Shown piece after piece: positions 53,880-63,546 of a stretch of DNA of 64,000 bases (the first letter of the stretch is position 1; every line of letters begins with the position of its first letter). Source of the DNA: Agriterribacter humi (lineage in GTDB: Bacteria > Bacteroidota > Bacteroidia > Chitinophagales > Chitinophagaceae); assembly GCF_009192765.1 (NCBI RefSeq), contig NZ_VOHQ01000004.1:1-64000 (forward strand), written 5' to 3'. The position numbers and the translations under genes were made by a program. The notes beneath the pieces are model-generated. The model saw only the letters and a list, made by a program, of their open reading frames with translations. It had not been told where the DNA came from and did no database searches.

Positions 53880-54572
53880 ATGCAACCGAAAGCCAGGGTT
53901 TTACTTGCTGAAGATGATCTTTCGCTGGGTTATGTTATTAAAGATAACCTTGAACAGGAAGGCTATAATGTATTGCTGTGTTCAGACGGAGAACAGGCGC
54001 TGCAATACTTTCAAAAGAGCGAATTTGACATTTGCCTTTTAGATGTAATGATGCCTGCCAGGGACGGTTTTAGTGTGGCAAAAAAAATCCGCCAGAAAAG
54101 CGATCTTATCCCTATTTTATTTATTACGGCTAAATCAATGGAGGAAGACAAGCTGAAAGGGTTTACCAGCGGAGCTGATGATTATATTACCAAGCCCTTC
54201 AGCATGAAAGAACTATTGATGCGGATGGAGGTATTCTTACGCAGAACAAAAAAACTTTTCTCCGATCAGGCACAGGAATATAAGCTGGGCAAAATGCATT
54301 TTTCGTATACCGATCTTAAAATTTATAATGGTGAGGAAGTATCCAATTTAACACAGAAAGAAGCCGACCTGCTGAAGTTTTTATGCGAGCATCCGAATCA
54401 TATTTTAAAAAGAGATGAAGTACTACTGAATGTATGGGGAAAAGATGATTATTTCCTGGGCAGAAGTATGGATGTTTTTGTTACCAAGCTCCGTAAGCAT
54501 TTTAAAAACGATGATTCTGTTAATCTTGAAACCATACATGGCGTAGGATTCCGGCTTAATACTCCTGCTTAA
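53880..54572 (+). CDS. OmpR/PhoB-type response regulator
   Basis: A 230-residue two-domain regulator. The receiver domain (1-120) has acidic pair EDD at 11-13, phospho-acceptor Asp55 in LLDVMMPA, and the conserved Lys in TKPFS near 103. The C-terminal winged helix (about 135-230) has NLTQKEADLLKFLCEHPN and DVFVTKLRKHFK. It is the cognate partner of the kinase immediately upstream. Targets are unknown; the nearby efflux and metallo-hydrolase genes are possible but unproven. Confidence 0.95.
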   Translation: MQPKARVLLAEDDLSLGYVIKDNLEQEGYNVLLCSDGEQALQYFQKSEFDICLLDVMMPARDGFSVAKKIRQKSDLIPILFITAKSMEEDKLKGFTSGADDYITKPFSMKELLMRMEVFLRRTKKLFSDQAQEYKLGKMHFSYTDLKIYNGEEVSNLTQKEADLLKFLCEHPNHILKRDEVLLNVWGKDDYFLGRSMDVFVTKLRKHFKNDDSVNLETIHGVGFRLNTPA

Positions 54573-54673
54573 TTTTATTGTTCATTACTGTATTGCATGC
54601 GGTAACATATCCGGGTTTATCTTTCCCTGATTGTTTTTCACTAAGTTTGATAAAGCACACCTAAAAGAAGCGT

Positions 54674-55378
54674 ATGAACAGCACATGCTTTATCACTAAA
54701 AAAGAGTATCCCGATGAGGAACTGCTGACGGGTTCCCAGCTCAGAAAGCCTTTATATGATTTTATAAGGGAGCGACATCCTGATTTTAATGAAAAAAGCA
54801 ATATTTCAGCAGATACTTTGCAGGAACAGCGCAAAATGTATATTGAGGTCCTCCTGCGACAGGAAATTGGCGAATTAACGGATGCTGAAAAAGAAGTGGT
54901 AAGCAGTATAATGGATAACCAGATCCTTTCGGAAAATATTGTCTTGCAATCTGCCGAAAAAAGCCGCCCTGGTGAAAAGCTGGCCGACCGTGTGGCTACA
55001 TTTGGCGGAAGCTGGACCTTTATTTCAATATTCTTTTTTTTATTGCTTATCTGGATGGGCATCAATATGTATCTGTTGCATAACAGGGGGTTTGATCCTT
55101 ATCCGTTTATATTGCTCAATTTGGTACTGTCATGCCTGGCTGCTATACAGGCGCCCATCATTATGATGAGTCAGAACAGGCAGGAAGCCAAAGACCGGGC
55201 AAGGGGAGAACACGATTATAAGATCAATCTTAAAGCAGAGCTGGAAATCCGTCTCCTTCATGAAAAAATTGATCATTTACTTCTTGATCAAAACAGGAAG
55301 CTGCTTGAAATACAACAAACCCAAAACGATATGTTCAGCCGCATAGCTAAAAAATTAGAAACGCAACAAAAGCAGTAG
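54674..55378 (+). CDS. DUF1003 membrane protein
   Basis: A 234-residue protein with a hydrophilic N-terminal half (a possible Cys-containing motif is CFITKKEYPDEELLTG), then the DUF1003 core: DRVATFGGSWTFISIFFF, two transmembrane helices, and the strongly conserved QAPIIMMSQNRQEAKDR. A C-terminal coiled coil follows. No function is established for the family. It is preceded by the two-component pair with a 100-bp gap. Confidence 0.9.
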   Translation: MNSTCFITKKEYPDEELLTGSQLRKPLYDFIRERHPDFNEKSNISADTLQEQRKMYIEVLLRQEIGELTDAEKEVVSSIMDNQILSENIVLQSAEKSRPGEKLADRVATFGGSWTFISIFFFLLLIWMGINMYLLHNRGFDPYPFILLNLVLSCLAAIQAPIIMMSQNRQEAKDRARGEHDYKINLKAELEIRLLHEKIDHLLLDQNRKLLEIQQTQNDMFSRIAKKLETQQKQ

Positions 55379-55505
55379 AGAGAGAACAGAGCATGGACGG
55401 CAGAACAGCAAAGGGATTTGCGCGTAAAAAATAGTTAGAGTTTAATTAAAGCCATCCTTTTAAACCCGGTATTGAACCGCCGACACTTTACACACAATCA
55501 TTTTC

Positions 55506-56285
55506 ATGAAAAGAATATTTCTTACAGTCTTCATAAGCTTACTGACGGTAACAGTGGCGCGATCTCAACAAAAAATGGCTGCGGAGGGAGCGGCAAAATC
55601 TTTCAGGGTACTGGCCCTGTTTGAAAATGGGGGACATCATCTTCAGTTTACCAATGCAGCGCAATTGTGGTTGGATTCACTTGCTGTTCAAAAAAACTTT
55701 ATTATAGATTACATTACTAAAACAGATACGATAAACGAAACTGTACTTAACAGTTACCAGCTTTTTCTTCAACTTGACTATCCACCGTATGGCTGGACTG
55801 AAAAGGCGCAGCATGCATTCATTAAATACATAGAGCAGGGCAGGGGAGGATGGATTGGTTTACATCATGCAAGTTTGCTGGGCAATTTTGACGGGTACAA
55901 TATGTGGCCGTGGTTTTACCATTTCATGGGCGGCATTCAATTTAAGAGCTATATCCCCACATTTGCCGGCGCACAGGTGCATATTGAAGATACTTCACAT
56001 CCCTGTGTAAAAGGAGTTCCAAAAACTTTTAGCATAGAAAAAGAAGAATGGTATACTTACGATAAAAACCCCCGGCCCAATGTGCATGTTATTGCATGGG
56101 TTGATGAAAAAAGTTATGTACCTGATTCGCCTGTAAAAATGGGTGATCATCCTGTAATATGGACAAACGATCATTACCCCGCCAAAAATATTTACATCTT
56201 CATGGGGCATTCTCCCGCTCTCTTCAAAAACGAAGCGTATACTATACTTTTGGAGAATGCCATCTTATGGGCTTCTCATAAATAA
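55506..56285 (+). CDS. Secreted ThuA-like protein
   Basis: A 259-residue protein with a signal peptide (about 1-20, TVARSQQ). The mature part is a ThuA domain with class I glutamine-amidotransferase-like fold: FENGGHHLQFTNAA, YIEQGRGGWIGLHHASLL, EDTSHPCVKGVP and FMGHSPALFKNEAYTILLENAILWA. ThuA proteins are linked to trehalose and other sugar utilisation; periplasmic members in Bacteroidetes are thought to act on glycosides, but the chemistry is not known. Stand-alone gene. Confidence 0.9.
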   Translation: MKRIFLTVFISLLTVTVARSQQKMAAEGAAKSFRVLALFENGGHHLQFTNAAQLWLDSLAVQKNFIIDYITKTDTINETVLNSYQLFLQLDYPPYGWTEKAQHAFIKYIEQGRGGWIGLHHASLLGNFDGYNMWPWFYHFMGGIQFKSYIPTFAGAQVHIEDTSHPCVKGVPKTFSIEKEEWYTYDKNPRPNVHVIAWVDEKSYVPDSPVKMGDHPVIWTNDHYPAKNIYIFMGHSPALFKNEAYTILLENAILWASHK

Positions 56286-56494
56286 CCCGGTATTGTTTTT
56301 TAAACATCATACACAGCATACCTGTATAACTTACAGGCCTCTGTCTTTTTGCAGGATAGCCCCGGCAATTGCCGCACCATAAAAAAATACATACCAAACA
56401 GAACGGCTATACGCAGTTCGGGAATAGCTGTGCAAAATATAATCTCTCATTCTAAAAGAAATGAACTAACTTAATACCATTAAAAGCTCTTTTT

Positions 56495-56896
56495 ATGATA
56501 CACCTAACGATTTCCCGCATAGCCATATGGCTTCTGGCCATTGTTATGATTATCTTCGGTATCCTGCATTTCACTAATCCAACCGGAATGCTCAACTATG
56601 TACCGTTGTATCTGCCAAGAGGAATAGTATGGGTTTATTTGGTTGGCATTGCTTTTATCCTTGCCGCCATAGCCTTTATCAGCAACCGTTATGTATCTCT
56701 TGCAGGTTACCTCCTGGCTGTTTTATTAATTGCGTTTGTAGTACTGATTCACATTCCCAATCACTTAAATTCAGGTACTCCCGAAATGCGGCAGTTAGCG
56801 CTGGTTAATGCATTAAAAGACACTGCCATAGCCGGATTTGCCATGTATATCGCCAGTATTGCAAGGCATCAGCGCTTAACCGAATCTGATAAGTAA
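56495..56896 (+). CDS. DoxX-like four-helix membrane protein
   Basis: A 133-residue protein with four transmembrane helices (about 7-25, 43-62, 67-88 and 105-122) and the DoxX/SURF4-like signatures FGILHFTNP and MLNYVPLYLP. The family includes subunits of quinol oxidases and many proteins without assigned roles. Nothing local clarifies its partner. Confidence 0.85.
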   Translation: MIHLTISRIAIWLLAIVMIIFGILHFTNPTGMLNYVPLYLPRGIVWVYLVGIAFILAAIAFISNRYVSLAGYLLAVLLIAFVVLIHIPNHLNSGTPEMRQLALVNALKDTAIAGFAMYIASIARHQRLTESDK

Positions 56897-56993
56897 ATGC
56901 CCTTATTAACCCCTAACGCCTTTTTCCATATAACAGCTACACTTACACCCCGCCGTAAGTGCAGGCAGGATCGAAATGTCAATTTTTGGGCAG

Positions 56994-57030
56994 CAAAAAA
57001 AAGAGGAAAATGATTACCATTTTCCCTCTT
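56994..57030 (-). terminator. Intrinsic terminator of the metalloprotease gene
   Basis: Read leftward on the minus strand, the stem formed by 57030-57001 (AAGAGG..AAAATG against CATTTT..CCTCTT, with one bulged C) is followed by a run of eight U (plus-strand A tract 56995-57002). It lies ~115 bp after the stop of the minus-strand gene at 57145. Confidence 0.65.
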
Positions 57031-57144
57031 TAGCCTGAATGTTTTTAGTGCTGTGCAAAACGTGAGAAGTGAAATTTCTTTCACCTTTCCCCTCTCACTT
57101 TTCACCATAAAATACAGACATTATTTACTTGATTTAATATTGGT

Positions 57145-59778
57145 TTATTTTACCGACAATGCTTTATCAATAATAAAATTAAGATTGGTGCGATGGGCCC
57201 GGGTTTGCTCATTGGCAGATACGGCAGAGCCAAGCATTGATTTTATTTTTTTAAGTGAAGATAACGCCGCTGCTTTGGAAGCATTATCGTAAGTGTTTGG
57301 CAACGGACTGTCAGCAATTGCCACCAATGCCTTTACATATTCTGTTTGCAGGTTTATCCTGTAGAGATTAACATTGGTTTTCAGATCTTCGGTAAAGAAA
57401 TATTTATTCAGATCCGATGTAAGATTAGCTGTGCTGTAGAAGTTACCGTACAAACCACTGTTATTGATGCGCTGCAAAGTAACCGGGTGCAGCAATTGTG
57501 CCAACACAGATAACTGGATGCTCTGAACGGTTGACTGGGGCTTATAATCCTCCGTAGAACCAAAGAAATTAAACCCCCTGCGTTGAAGTTGCAGATAAGG
57601 ATACAACGATGCATCCGCATTGAATACATTGGGAGAAAAAATATATTTATTCAGCAAAGCAAGCGCTTTCTTTTGTGTTTCCACCGAAACAGCGGTAAAC
57701 GGTTTGCTCGTTGTTTTTTGTCCGGGAAAACTCCTGTCTACATATACCCCTCCTATATAACGGCTAATAGCATTGGCCATTTGTGCCCGCTGGCTCTGCA
57801 GCATCAGGTAACGCTGGCGCAATTGCTGGTAGCTTTGGCCCGGTTTGCTGTATTTTTCTTTTAATTTGGGCAACAATGAATTGACGAGTTTAAAGCGATC
57901 TTCCGCATAGGCAATCATATCATTGCTCATATCGCTGATCATTACCCGTGGGTCTATTCCCCCACCCGGTGAGCGCATATCGTCTGCATCATTGCCAAAA
58001 GCAAGTTGTGGATCCGTGCTGCGGCTGAGTATTTTATTAAGCGCGGATTGCTCTTCACCGGCAGCAAAAGGAGTATAGCCATATTCAATAGCCCATATAT
58101 CATATGGGCCTGCTTTGGTTGTATAATAATTTCCCTGTTTACTGCGGTCGAGGCTTACATTAATGGCGGGATAATCCATTACAGAACCGATCATCCCAAT
58201 TTTATCGGTAATGGTTTTATCATTGATTTGCGCCGGGCTGAGCATCTGGCTGGCCTTCATGTTATGATTCAATCCCAGCGTATGTCCCATTTCATGCATG
58301 ATCAAATAAATAAGAAATTCCCGGTGCATCTCTTTCACCGCTTCGGGTTTATTATCCAGTGCTTCCAATACTGTAAGTCCGGCAACATATTGCGATTGTA
58401 ATTCGCGGGCAATATCACAAAACGGAAGATGGTTTTTATCAAAACTCAGATGCGGGGCAGCATTAGTGGCGGCAGCTTCCCAGGGCAATTGCACTGCAGG
58501 TAGCCCCGTTGCACTGCTGCCATTAAACAGGTCGTCATAATTAACGGTACCCGCACCGCTTCTCCATTCTACAGTGATGTCTGCACCCAGAATTTGGCCC
58601 GTGCGGGGATTAAAAAAGCTGGGGCCTATCGCTCCGTAATTCGGATAAGGGCTGCTTACCCAGCGAATAACATTATAGCGGATATCTGCCGGATCCCAGG
58701 TGGCGGTATCGGGCATGATTTTCATAACAATGGCATTTTTAAACCCGGCTTTCTCAAAAGCCTCATTCCATTTTTCTCCTGCTTCTTTAATGATTTCCCT
58801 GTACTCAACCGGCGTGGTATTTTCAATCCAGTACACAACAGGTTCCACGGGTTCGCTTATTGCTGCAGAAGGGTCTTTTTTTACGAGGTACCAACGGCTG
58901 ATAAAATCTTTATATGGTGTAGCCGATACAGAGGTAAGATCCTGTACCTCTGCTCCAAAATAACCTACACGCGGATCATCACGGCGAGGACGGTAATCAT
59001 TTTGCGGCATAGCAAGAAAAGAATGTTGCATGCGAACGCGGTTATAACGTGCATCTGTTACATCAGCTCCCCCCTGGTTAAAAGGCATGGGATTATCATA
59101 AACAAGATCTACCACTACATCGGTGTTGTCGGGGTATGACCTTATATGGCTGTATTTTGATTTGCCCGCATTAAGCATTCCCAAATTGAATACGGCTGTG
59201 GGTGGCGTACCCGGAGCTACTAAGGGCTTTACAGGATCCATTTTTTCGCTCAGAAACAAACCATCGGCAGCAACTAAGTAGCCCACTGAATCTTCAGCCA
59301 CTATTTTTTCCGAAAAAAAGACAGCAGGGGCAACATCCACATTAGCAGCCTTACTGACAGCATTTAATGAATCGTAATAAAAATTGGTATTTTGCTGGGC
59401 AAATTCCAGCTTATCAAACGCTTTGCCAATGCTAAAGGCAAATGTGGCTCTTATCATATTCTGGTTCAGGTAAAGCCTTGTAGGTCCTCCCATGGAAAAG
59501 CTCTGGTATATATATTCTTTCCCCAACTGATCCTTCTTAATATACAATTGCACACTGCCCGTTGCCGTGTCCTGGTATATGGTAAAAAGCCCTTCTGTTT
59601 TTTTGCTCGACTTTATCTTTTCAGCTACAGTGGCTTTGGGCGGTTTTGGAGGTGTTTTTTTTGTTGTGTCAACGACCGCAGCAGGAGTTGCTTCGGCTTT
59701 TTTTTGTTTTTTTTGAGCCAGCACAGCTATGCTGATAAAACAGCAGCTTATTGCCAGCAAGGCAGCTTTTTTATACAT
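57145..59778 (-). CDS. Secreted zinc metalloprotease (DUF5117/DUF4953 type)
   Basis: An 877-residue protein with a signal peptide (about 1-21) and a Lys/Pro/Ala-rich linker. DUF5118/DUF5117-like N-terminal beta domains run to about residue 320. A zincin catalytic region follows with HEMGHTLGLNH at 495-505, giving three zinc-ligand histidines and the catalytic Glu. The remaining ~350 residues include the DUF4953-like part and helical C terminus. These proteins are probably periplasmic or surface metallopeptidases; substrates are unknown. An intrinsic terminator lies downstream. Confidence 0.93.
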   Translation of the reverse strand: MYKKAALLAISCCFISIAVLAQKKQKKAEATPAAVVDTTKKTPPKPPKATVAEKIKSSKKTEGLFTIYQDTATGSVQLYIKKDQLGKEYIYQSFSMGGPTRLYLNQNMIRATFAFSIGKAFDKLEFAQQNTNFYYDSLNAVSKAANVDVAPAVFFSEKIVAEDSVGYLVAADGLFLSEKMDPVKPLVAPGTPPTAVFNLGMLNAGKSKYSHIRSYPDNTDVVVDLVYDNPMPFNQGGADVTDARYNRVRMQHSFLAMPQNDYRPRRDDPRVGYFGAEVQDLTSVSATPYKDFISRWYLVKKDPSAAISEPVEPVVYWIENTTPVEYREIIKEAGEKWNEAFEKAGFKNAIVMKIMPDTATWDPADIRYNVIRWVSSPYPNYGAIGPSFFNPRTGQILGADITVEWRSGAGTVNYDDLFNGSSATGLPAVQLPWEAAATNAAPHLSFDKNHLPFCDIARELQSQYVAGLTVLEALDNKPEAVKEMHREFLIYLIMHEMGHTLGLNHNMKASQMLSPAQINDKTITDKIGMIGSVMDYPAINVSLDRSKQGNYYTTKAGPYDIWAIEYGYTPFAAGEEQSALNKILSRSTDPQLAFGNDADDMRSPGGGIDPRVMISDMSNDMIAYAEDRFKLVNSLLPKLKEKYSKPGQSYQQLRQRYLMLQSQRAQMANAISRYIGGVYVDRSFPGQKTTSKPFTAVSVETQKKALALLNKYIFSPNVFNADASLYPYLQLQRRGFNFFGSTEDYKPQSTVQSIQLSVLAQLLHPVTLQRINNSGLYGNFYSTANLTSDLNKYFFTEDLKTNVNLYRINLQTEYVKALVAIADSPLPNTYDNASKAAALSSLKKIKSMLGSAVSANEQTRAHRTNLNFIIDKALSVK

Positions 59779-59913
59779 AAACAGTTATTTTTCTCCAAGA
59801 TAGAGCGTTTGCCATTTATAGCAGCAATATTTTTGTGGGAGGCTTATTAACGGGGTTAACAGAATAAAAAGAATTACGAAAGGTAAAAAGAGAGTTAAGT
59901 ATTATATTAGTAT

Positions 59914-60501
59914 ATGATTATTGAAGAACCGGCGCCCAGATATTATACTTCAATGAGCCCTTCGGCGTTCCTGGAGTGGGAACGAAAATCGGATGCTAAA
60001 CATGAGTATGCTTCCGGCATGATTGTTTCCATGGCCGGTGCCTCGCCGGAGCACAATCTTATTCTTTCAAATATCATTGCGATAGCCGGTACATTTTTAA
60101 AAGGGAAATCCTGCAATATTTATCCCAGTGATCTGCTGATATATGTCCCTTCCCGTGAATCTTATTTTTATCCCGATGCCAGCATAATATGCGGAGCATT
60201 GGATTTATCGGATGAAATAAAAGATACCGTAAAAAACCCTTTGGTTACTTTTGAAATACTTTCTCCCTCAACCGAAGACTATGACCTTGGCAGAAAGTTC
60301 TTCTTTTATATGCAGATTGAAACGCTTAAAGAATATATAACAATAGATTCCACCAGCCGTCATGTTCGTATAGGAAGAAAACAGTCAGATGGCGCATGGA
60401 AATTTGAAGAATATTTTAATGCCGATGAGCAAATATGGATTAACCCTATCGGACTTCTTCTTTCTATGGATGATATATATGAAGGTATTACTTTAGGTTA
60501 A
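59914..60501 (+). CDS. Uma2-family (DUF820) PD-(D/E)XK protein
   Basis: A 195-residue protein of the Uma2 family. The nuclease-fold core is recognisable by YPDASIICG (Asp near 89) and VTFEILSPSTEDYDLGRKF (Glu near 112), with EYITIDSTSRHVRI as the closing strand. Such proteins are abundant in cyanobacteria and some Bacteroidetes, often in many copies, and are suspected to be mobile or defence-related nucleases. No transposase is adjacent. It stands alone between divergent and convergent neighbours. Confidence 0.88.
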   Translation: MIIEEPAPRYYTSMSPSAFLEWERKSDAKHEYASGMIVSMAGASPEHNLILSNIIAIAGTFLKGKSCNIYPSDLLIYVPSRESYFYPDASIICGALDLSDEIKDTVKNPLVTFEILSPSTEDYDLGRKFFFYMQIETLKEYITIDSTSRHVRIGRKQSDGAWKFEEYFNADEQIWINPIGLLLSMDDIYEGITLG

Positions 60502-60512
60502 AGCTACCCTGC

Positions 60513-61421
60513 CTATACGCCGGCATTTTTAACTTTTTCATCTTCAATCTTTCTGTTCTCATATTCGTCTTTGATTTCCCATTTCCAGCGGTTATGGCTC
60601 CATAGATATACCTCCGGTTGCTTACGTATCACTTCTTCGAGGTAGCGCACATATTGGAGTGTAAGTTCCCCTTCTTTCATGGCTGCCGGGTGCAGGCTGG
60701 CTAATTTCGTTTCAACAAGGTAGTATCCTCTTTTGGGTTTGGAAAACCGGGCAAATACAACTGGAATATCATTTAAGCGTGCATTTTTTTCAGGGCCCGT
60801 TACAAAAGGCGTCCAGCGGTCAAAAAATTTCACCCAATGCCCCCGTGAAGGATCACCCGGATTTTGGTCGGCTACCAGTGCCAGCAGGTATTGTTTATTG
60901 CGGTAGGGCAACATGGCGTTTTTCATATCCGTTGCAGGCAACATGGTAGTGCCCGTTCTTTCCCGAAAATATTTAAACAGCCTGTCAAGTACTTTATTAC
61001 CAATAGGTATATAAACGGCAAGATATGGATAGAGCAGCTCCTTCGCCACTCTTACATTCACCCATTCCCAGTTAAAATTATGTCCCGCATGCACCTGGCA
61101 ACTTTTACCGGTTCGATACAGCTCATTAAATACCGATGGATCAAATTGTATCCTTTTGCGGAGACTTTTTTCAGATATTGAAAGCAGCTTGATGGCCTCC
61201 AGGAAAGTGTCGGTGAAATTCCTGTAAAACTTTTTGATGAGCGCCATTTTTTCCTTTTCTGTTTTCTCCGGGAAAGCGATAGAAAGGTTTTTCATCAATA
61301 CTTTTCTGCGATACCCTAAAACATAATGCAGTAAAAAACTGATGAAATCGGATATACGGTAGATGATCCACAACGGCAGAAAAGAAAACAGGTACAGTAA
61401 GCCAAGAATAAGATAATACAT
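60513..61421 (-). CDS. LpxL/HtrB-like lipid A acyltransferase
   Basis: A 302-residue membrane-associated acyltransferase. It has an N-terminal hydrophobic anchor and the catalytic His-x4-acid arrangement in HAGHNFNWEW. VADQNPGDPSRGHWVKFFDR follows, and the FARFSKPKRGYYLVETKL and EEVIRKQPEVYLWSHNRWKW segments are typical of the family. It adds a secondary acyl chain to the lipid A precursor using acyl-ACP; some Bacteroidetes members make other lipids. Together with lptB it is the second envelope-lipid gene in the window. Confidence 0.92.
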   Translation of the reverse strand: MYYLILGLLYLFSFLPLWIIYRISDFISFLLHYVLGYRRKVLMKNLSIAFPEKTEKEKMALIKKFYRNFTDTFLEAIKLLSISEKSLRKRIQFDPSVFNELYRTGKSCQVHAGHNFNWEWVNVRVAKELLYPYLAVYIPIGNKVLDRLFKYFRERTGTTMLPATDMKNAMLPYRNKQYLLALVADQNPGDPSRGHWVKFFDRWTPFVTGPEKNARLNDIPVVFARFSKPKRGYYLVETKLASLHPAAMKEGELTLQYVRYLEEVIRKQPEVYLWSHNRWKWEIKDEYENRKIEDEKVKNAGV

Positions 61422-61610
61422 GGATGCAAAGATAAAAAGGATTTGAAATTACCAGCGATCAGCTTTCAGCCGTGAGCTATCGGTGAGTTATTGCTATTTC
61501 TGATTTGTTGGTTTCTGATTTGTTGATTTATCATGTATTCCCTCGGATTTCGAAATTTAATATTCGGATTCTCCTGTCATGCTGAAGAACGAAGCATCTG
61601 TATCTTTTTT

Positions 61611-61640
61611 GGTTCTTGTGATTTGGTTCTTGGTTCTTTG
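61611..61640. repeat. Interspersed intergenic repeat, copy A
   Basis: TTCTTGTGATTTGGTTCTTG and flanks match the block at 63502-63532, on either side of nadB. The surrounding 259-bp gap (61422-61680) also holds other repeat-like text (CCTGTCATGCTGAAGAACGA) and no gene. Confidence 0.6.
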
Positions 61641-61680
61641 TATTCCCTTCGGATTTGGGGTTTTGTATTCAAACTTCGGC

Positions 61681-63300
61681 CTACAATACAATATTCTGCA
61701 CCTGTTCACTCTTATGCGGATAATCGGTATTAAAATGAAGCCCCCGGCTTTCATGCCTGAACTGTGCCGATTTAACGATGAGATATCCTACGGTGATCAT
61801 ATTGCGCAACTGGCAAAGCTGTGGTGATACTTCCGTGGTTTTATACAACTCTTCGGTTTCTTCGTGCATCATATCCAAACGACGCATAGCACGTTCAAGG
61901 CGGGTATTGGTTCTTACAATGCCCACGTAATCGCTCATCAGCAATTGCAGTTCTTTTAAACTCTGCGTAATCAGGATCATTTCTTTTGGAGCCGTGGTGC
62001 CTTCGGTGCGCCAGTCGGGTATAGCATCGCGACGCCAGTTGCCCCACTCCTCACCAGAATTATCCTTCATTTTCTTTACAGCATCTACGTATGCCCTGTG
62101 TGCAAACACCATAGCTTCCAGCAGGGAATTGCTGGCCAAACGGTTGGCGCCGTGTAATCCTGTTGAGGCGCATTCGCCCGCTGCATACAAATGCCGGATG
62201 GAAGTTCTTGCCCACTCATCTGTTTTAATGCCGCCGCAACTGTAATGCGCAGCAGGCGCTACGGGAATCATGCTTTTAGCAACATCAATACCAATGGACA
62301 AACATTTTTCGTGGATATTGGGAAAGTGATGCAGAAACTTTTCCTGGTCCATATCTCGGCAGTCTAACCACACATGCTCCGTACCTGTTCTTTTCATTTC
62401 ATTGTCTATGGCTCTTGCCACAATATCGCGGGGGGCAAGGTCTTTGCGGGCATCATATCTTTCCATGAAAGCTTCTCCATCGCTGTTGCGTAAAATACCG
62501 CCATCGCCCCGTACCGCTTCTGTTATCAAAAAAGCCTGCCCCTTTACACCGGGTTCGTATAATGCAGTAGGATGAAACTGGATGAACTCCATATTTTCAA
62601 TTCTCCCTTTTGCCCTATAGGCCATGGCCACACCATCGCCGGTGGCAATAACAGGATTGGTAGTGGTACGGTATACCTGCCCGTTACCACCTGTGGCCAG
62701 CAGGGTAATACCGGACCTCACCTTTTCTATTTTTTTTGTGCGAAGATTCAATGCATACACTCCAAAACATTCTATATCGGGCGTGGCCTTTGTAACCAAA
62801 TAGCCTAAATGGTGCTGCGTAATAATATCTACCACAAAGCAATGGGTGATAACCTCTATATTGGATTGCGTTTTTATTGCCTCTAAAAGCGCTCTTTCCA
62901 TTTCCCTGCCGGTTACGTCTTTATGGTGCAGTATACGAAATTCGCTATGACCGCCTTCCTTCCCGAGTGCATAATCGCCATCCGGTTCCTTATCAAATTT
63001 TGCTCCCCATTCAATAATTTCTCTTATCCGCTCTACGCCTTCCCTTACTACTATCTCCACAGTTTTTTCGTTACATAAACCATCTCCGGCTATCAATGTA
63101 TCTTCTATGTGTTTTTCAAAACTGTCATTCTCATTATCCCATACGCCGGCTATTCCGCCCTGTGCATATTTGGTATTGGTTTCATCCGATGTGGTTTTAG
63201 TAAAAATGAGTACTTTTTTATCAGGACAATCGCGGGCAACTTTTAGGGCATAGGTAAGTCCTGCAATACCAGAGCCTATAATAAGAAAATCGGTTTGCAT
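61681..63300 (-). CDS. nadB: L-aspartate oxidase
   Basis: A 539-residue FAD enzyme that oxidises L-aspartate to iminoaspartate in NAD synthesis. The dinucleotide motif GSGIAGLTYAL is at 8-18, and TKYAQGGIAGVW (near 43) is typical. The substrate-binding FHPTALYEPG and the succinate-dehydrogenase-like segment LYAAGECASTGLHGANRLAS match NadB. Length matches the E. coli enzyme (540 residues). nadA and nadC are not adjacent. The window shows no operon partner. Confidence 0.95.
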   Translation of the reverse strand: MQTDFLIIGSGIAGLTYALKVARDCPDKKVLIFTKTTSDETNTKYAQGGIAGVWDNENDSFEKHIEDTLIAGDGLCNEKTVEIVVREGVERIREIIEWGAKFDKEPDGDYALGKEGGHSEFRILHHKDVTGREMERALLEAIKTQSNIEVITHCFVVDIITQHHLGYLVTKATPDIECFGVYALNLRTKKIEKVRSGITLLATGGNGQVYRTTTNPVIATGDGVAMAYRAKGRIENMEFIQFHPTALYEPGVKGQAFLITEAVRGDGGILRNSDGEAFMERYDARKDLAPRDIVARAIDNEMKRTGTEHVWLDCRDMDQEKFLHHFPNIHEKCLSIGIDVAKSMIPVAPAAHYSCGGIKTDEWARTSIRHLYAAGECASTGLHGANRLASNSLLEAMVFAHRAYVDAVKKMKDNSGEEWGNWRRDAIPDWRTEGTTAPKEMILITQSLKELQLLMSDYVGIVRTNTRLERAMRRLDMMHEETEELYKTTEVSPQLCQLRNMITVGYLIVKSAQFRHESRGLHFNTDYPHKSEQVQNIVL

Positions 63301-63352
63301 GATTTCAGATCAATATTTGATGCAAGATAAGATGGATAATTTGAAAACCTGT

Positions 63353-63366
63353 CTGCCGCCAGGCAG
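63353..63366. repeat. Small GC-rich palindrome upstream of nadB
   Basis: CTGCC (63353-63357) and GGCAG (63362-63366) with a 4-nt loop, in an otherwise AT-rich 246-bp gap (63301-63546). REP-like palindromes of this type are common in Bacteroidetes spacers. Confidence 0.45.
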
Positions 63367-63501
63367 TTGTGGATAGGAAGTATAGCAGTCCGGTATCAGC
63401 TATCAGGTGAGTTACTGCTAAACGACAGGATGAATACGACTTGTACTGCTTATCGCTCAATGCTGACTATCTCCTTCGAATTTCAGATTTGAAATTTATT
63501 T

Positions 63502-63532
63502 GATTCTTGTGATTTGGTTTCTTGGCGCTTTG
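63502..63532. repeat. Interspersed intergenic repeat, copy B
   Basis: GATTCTTGTGATTTGGTTTC, followed by TTGG and CTTTG, matches the copy at 61611-61640 with one inserted T and a diverged end. Confidence 0.6.
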
Positions 63533-63546
63533 CATATGTCTGGATT

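Noticed and set aside
56321-56337. CCTGTA/TACAGG hairpin after the ThuA gene as a terminator
   Set aside because: Weak 6-bp stem with a U tract 10 bp further on; not convincing.
58594-59139. Long antisense frame of 181 codons inside the metalloprotease gene
   Set aside because: Antisense shadow of a well-supported gene; composition is Ile/Arg/Phe/Tyr rich without domain features.
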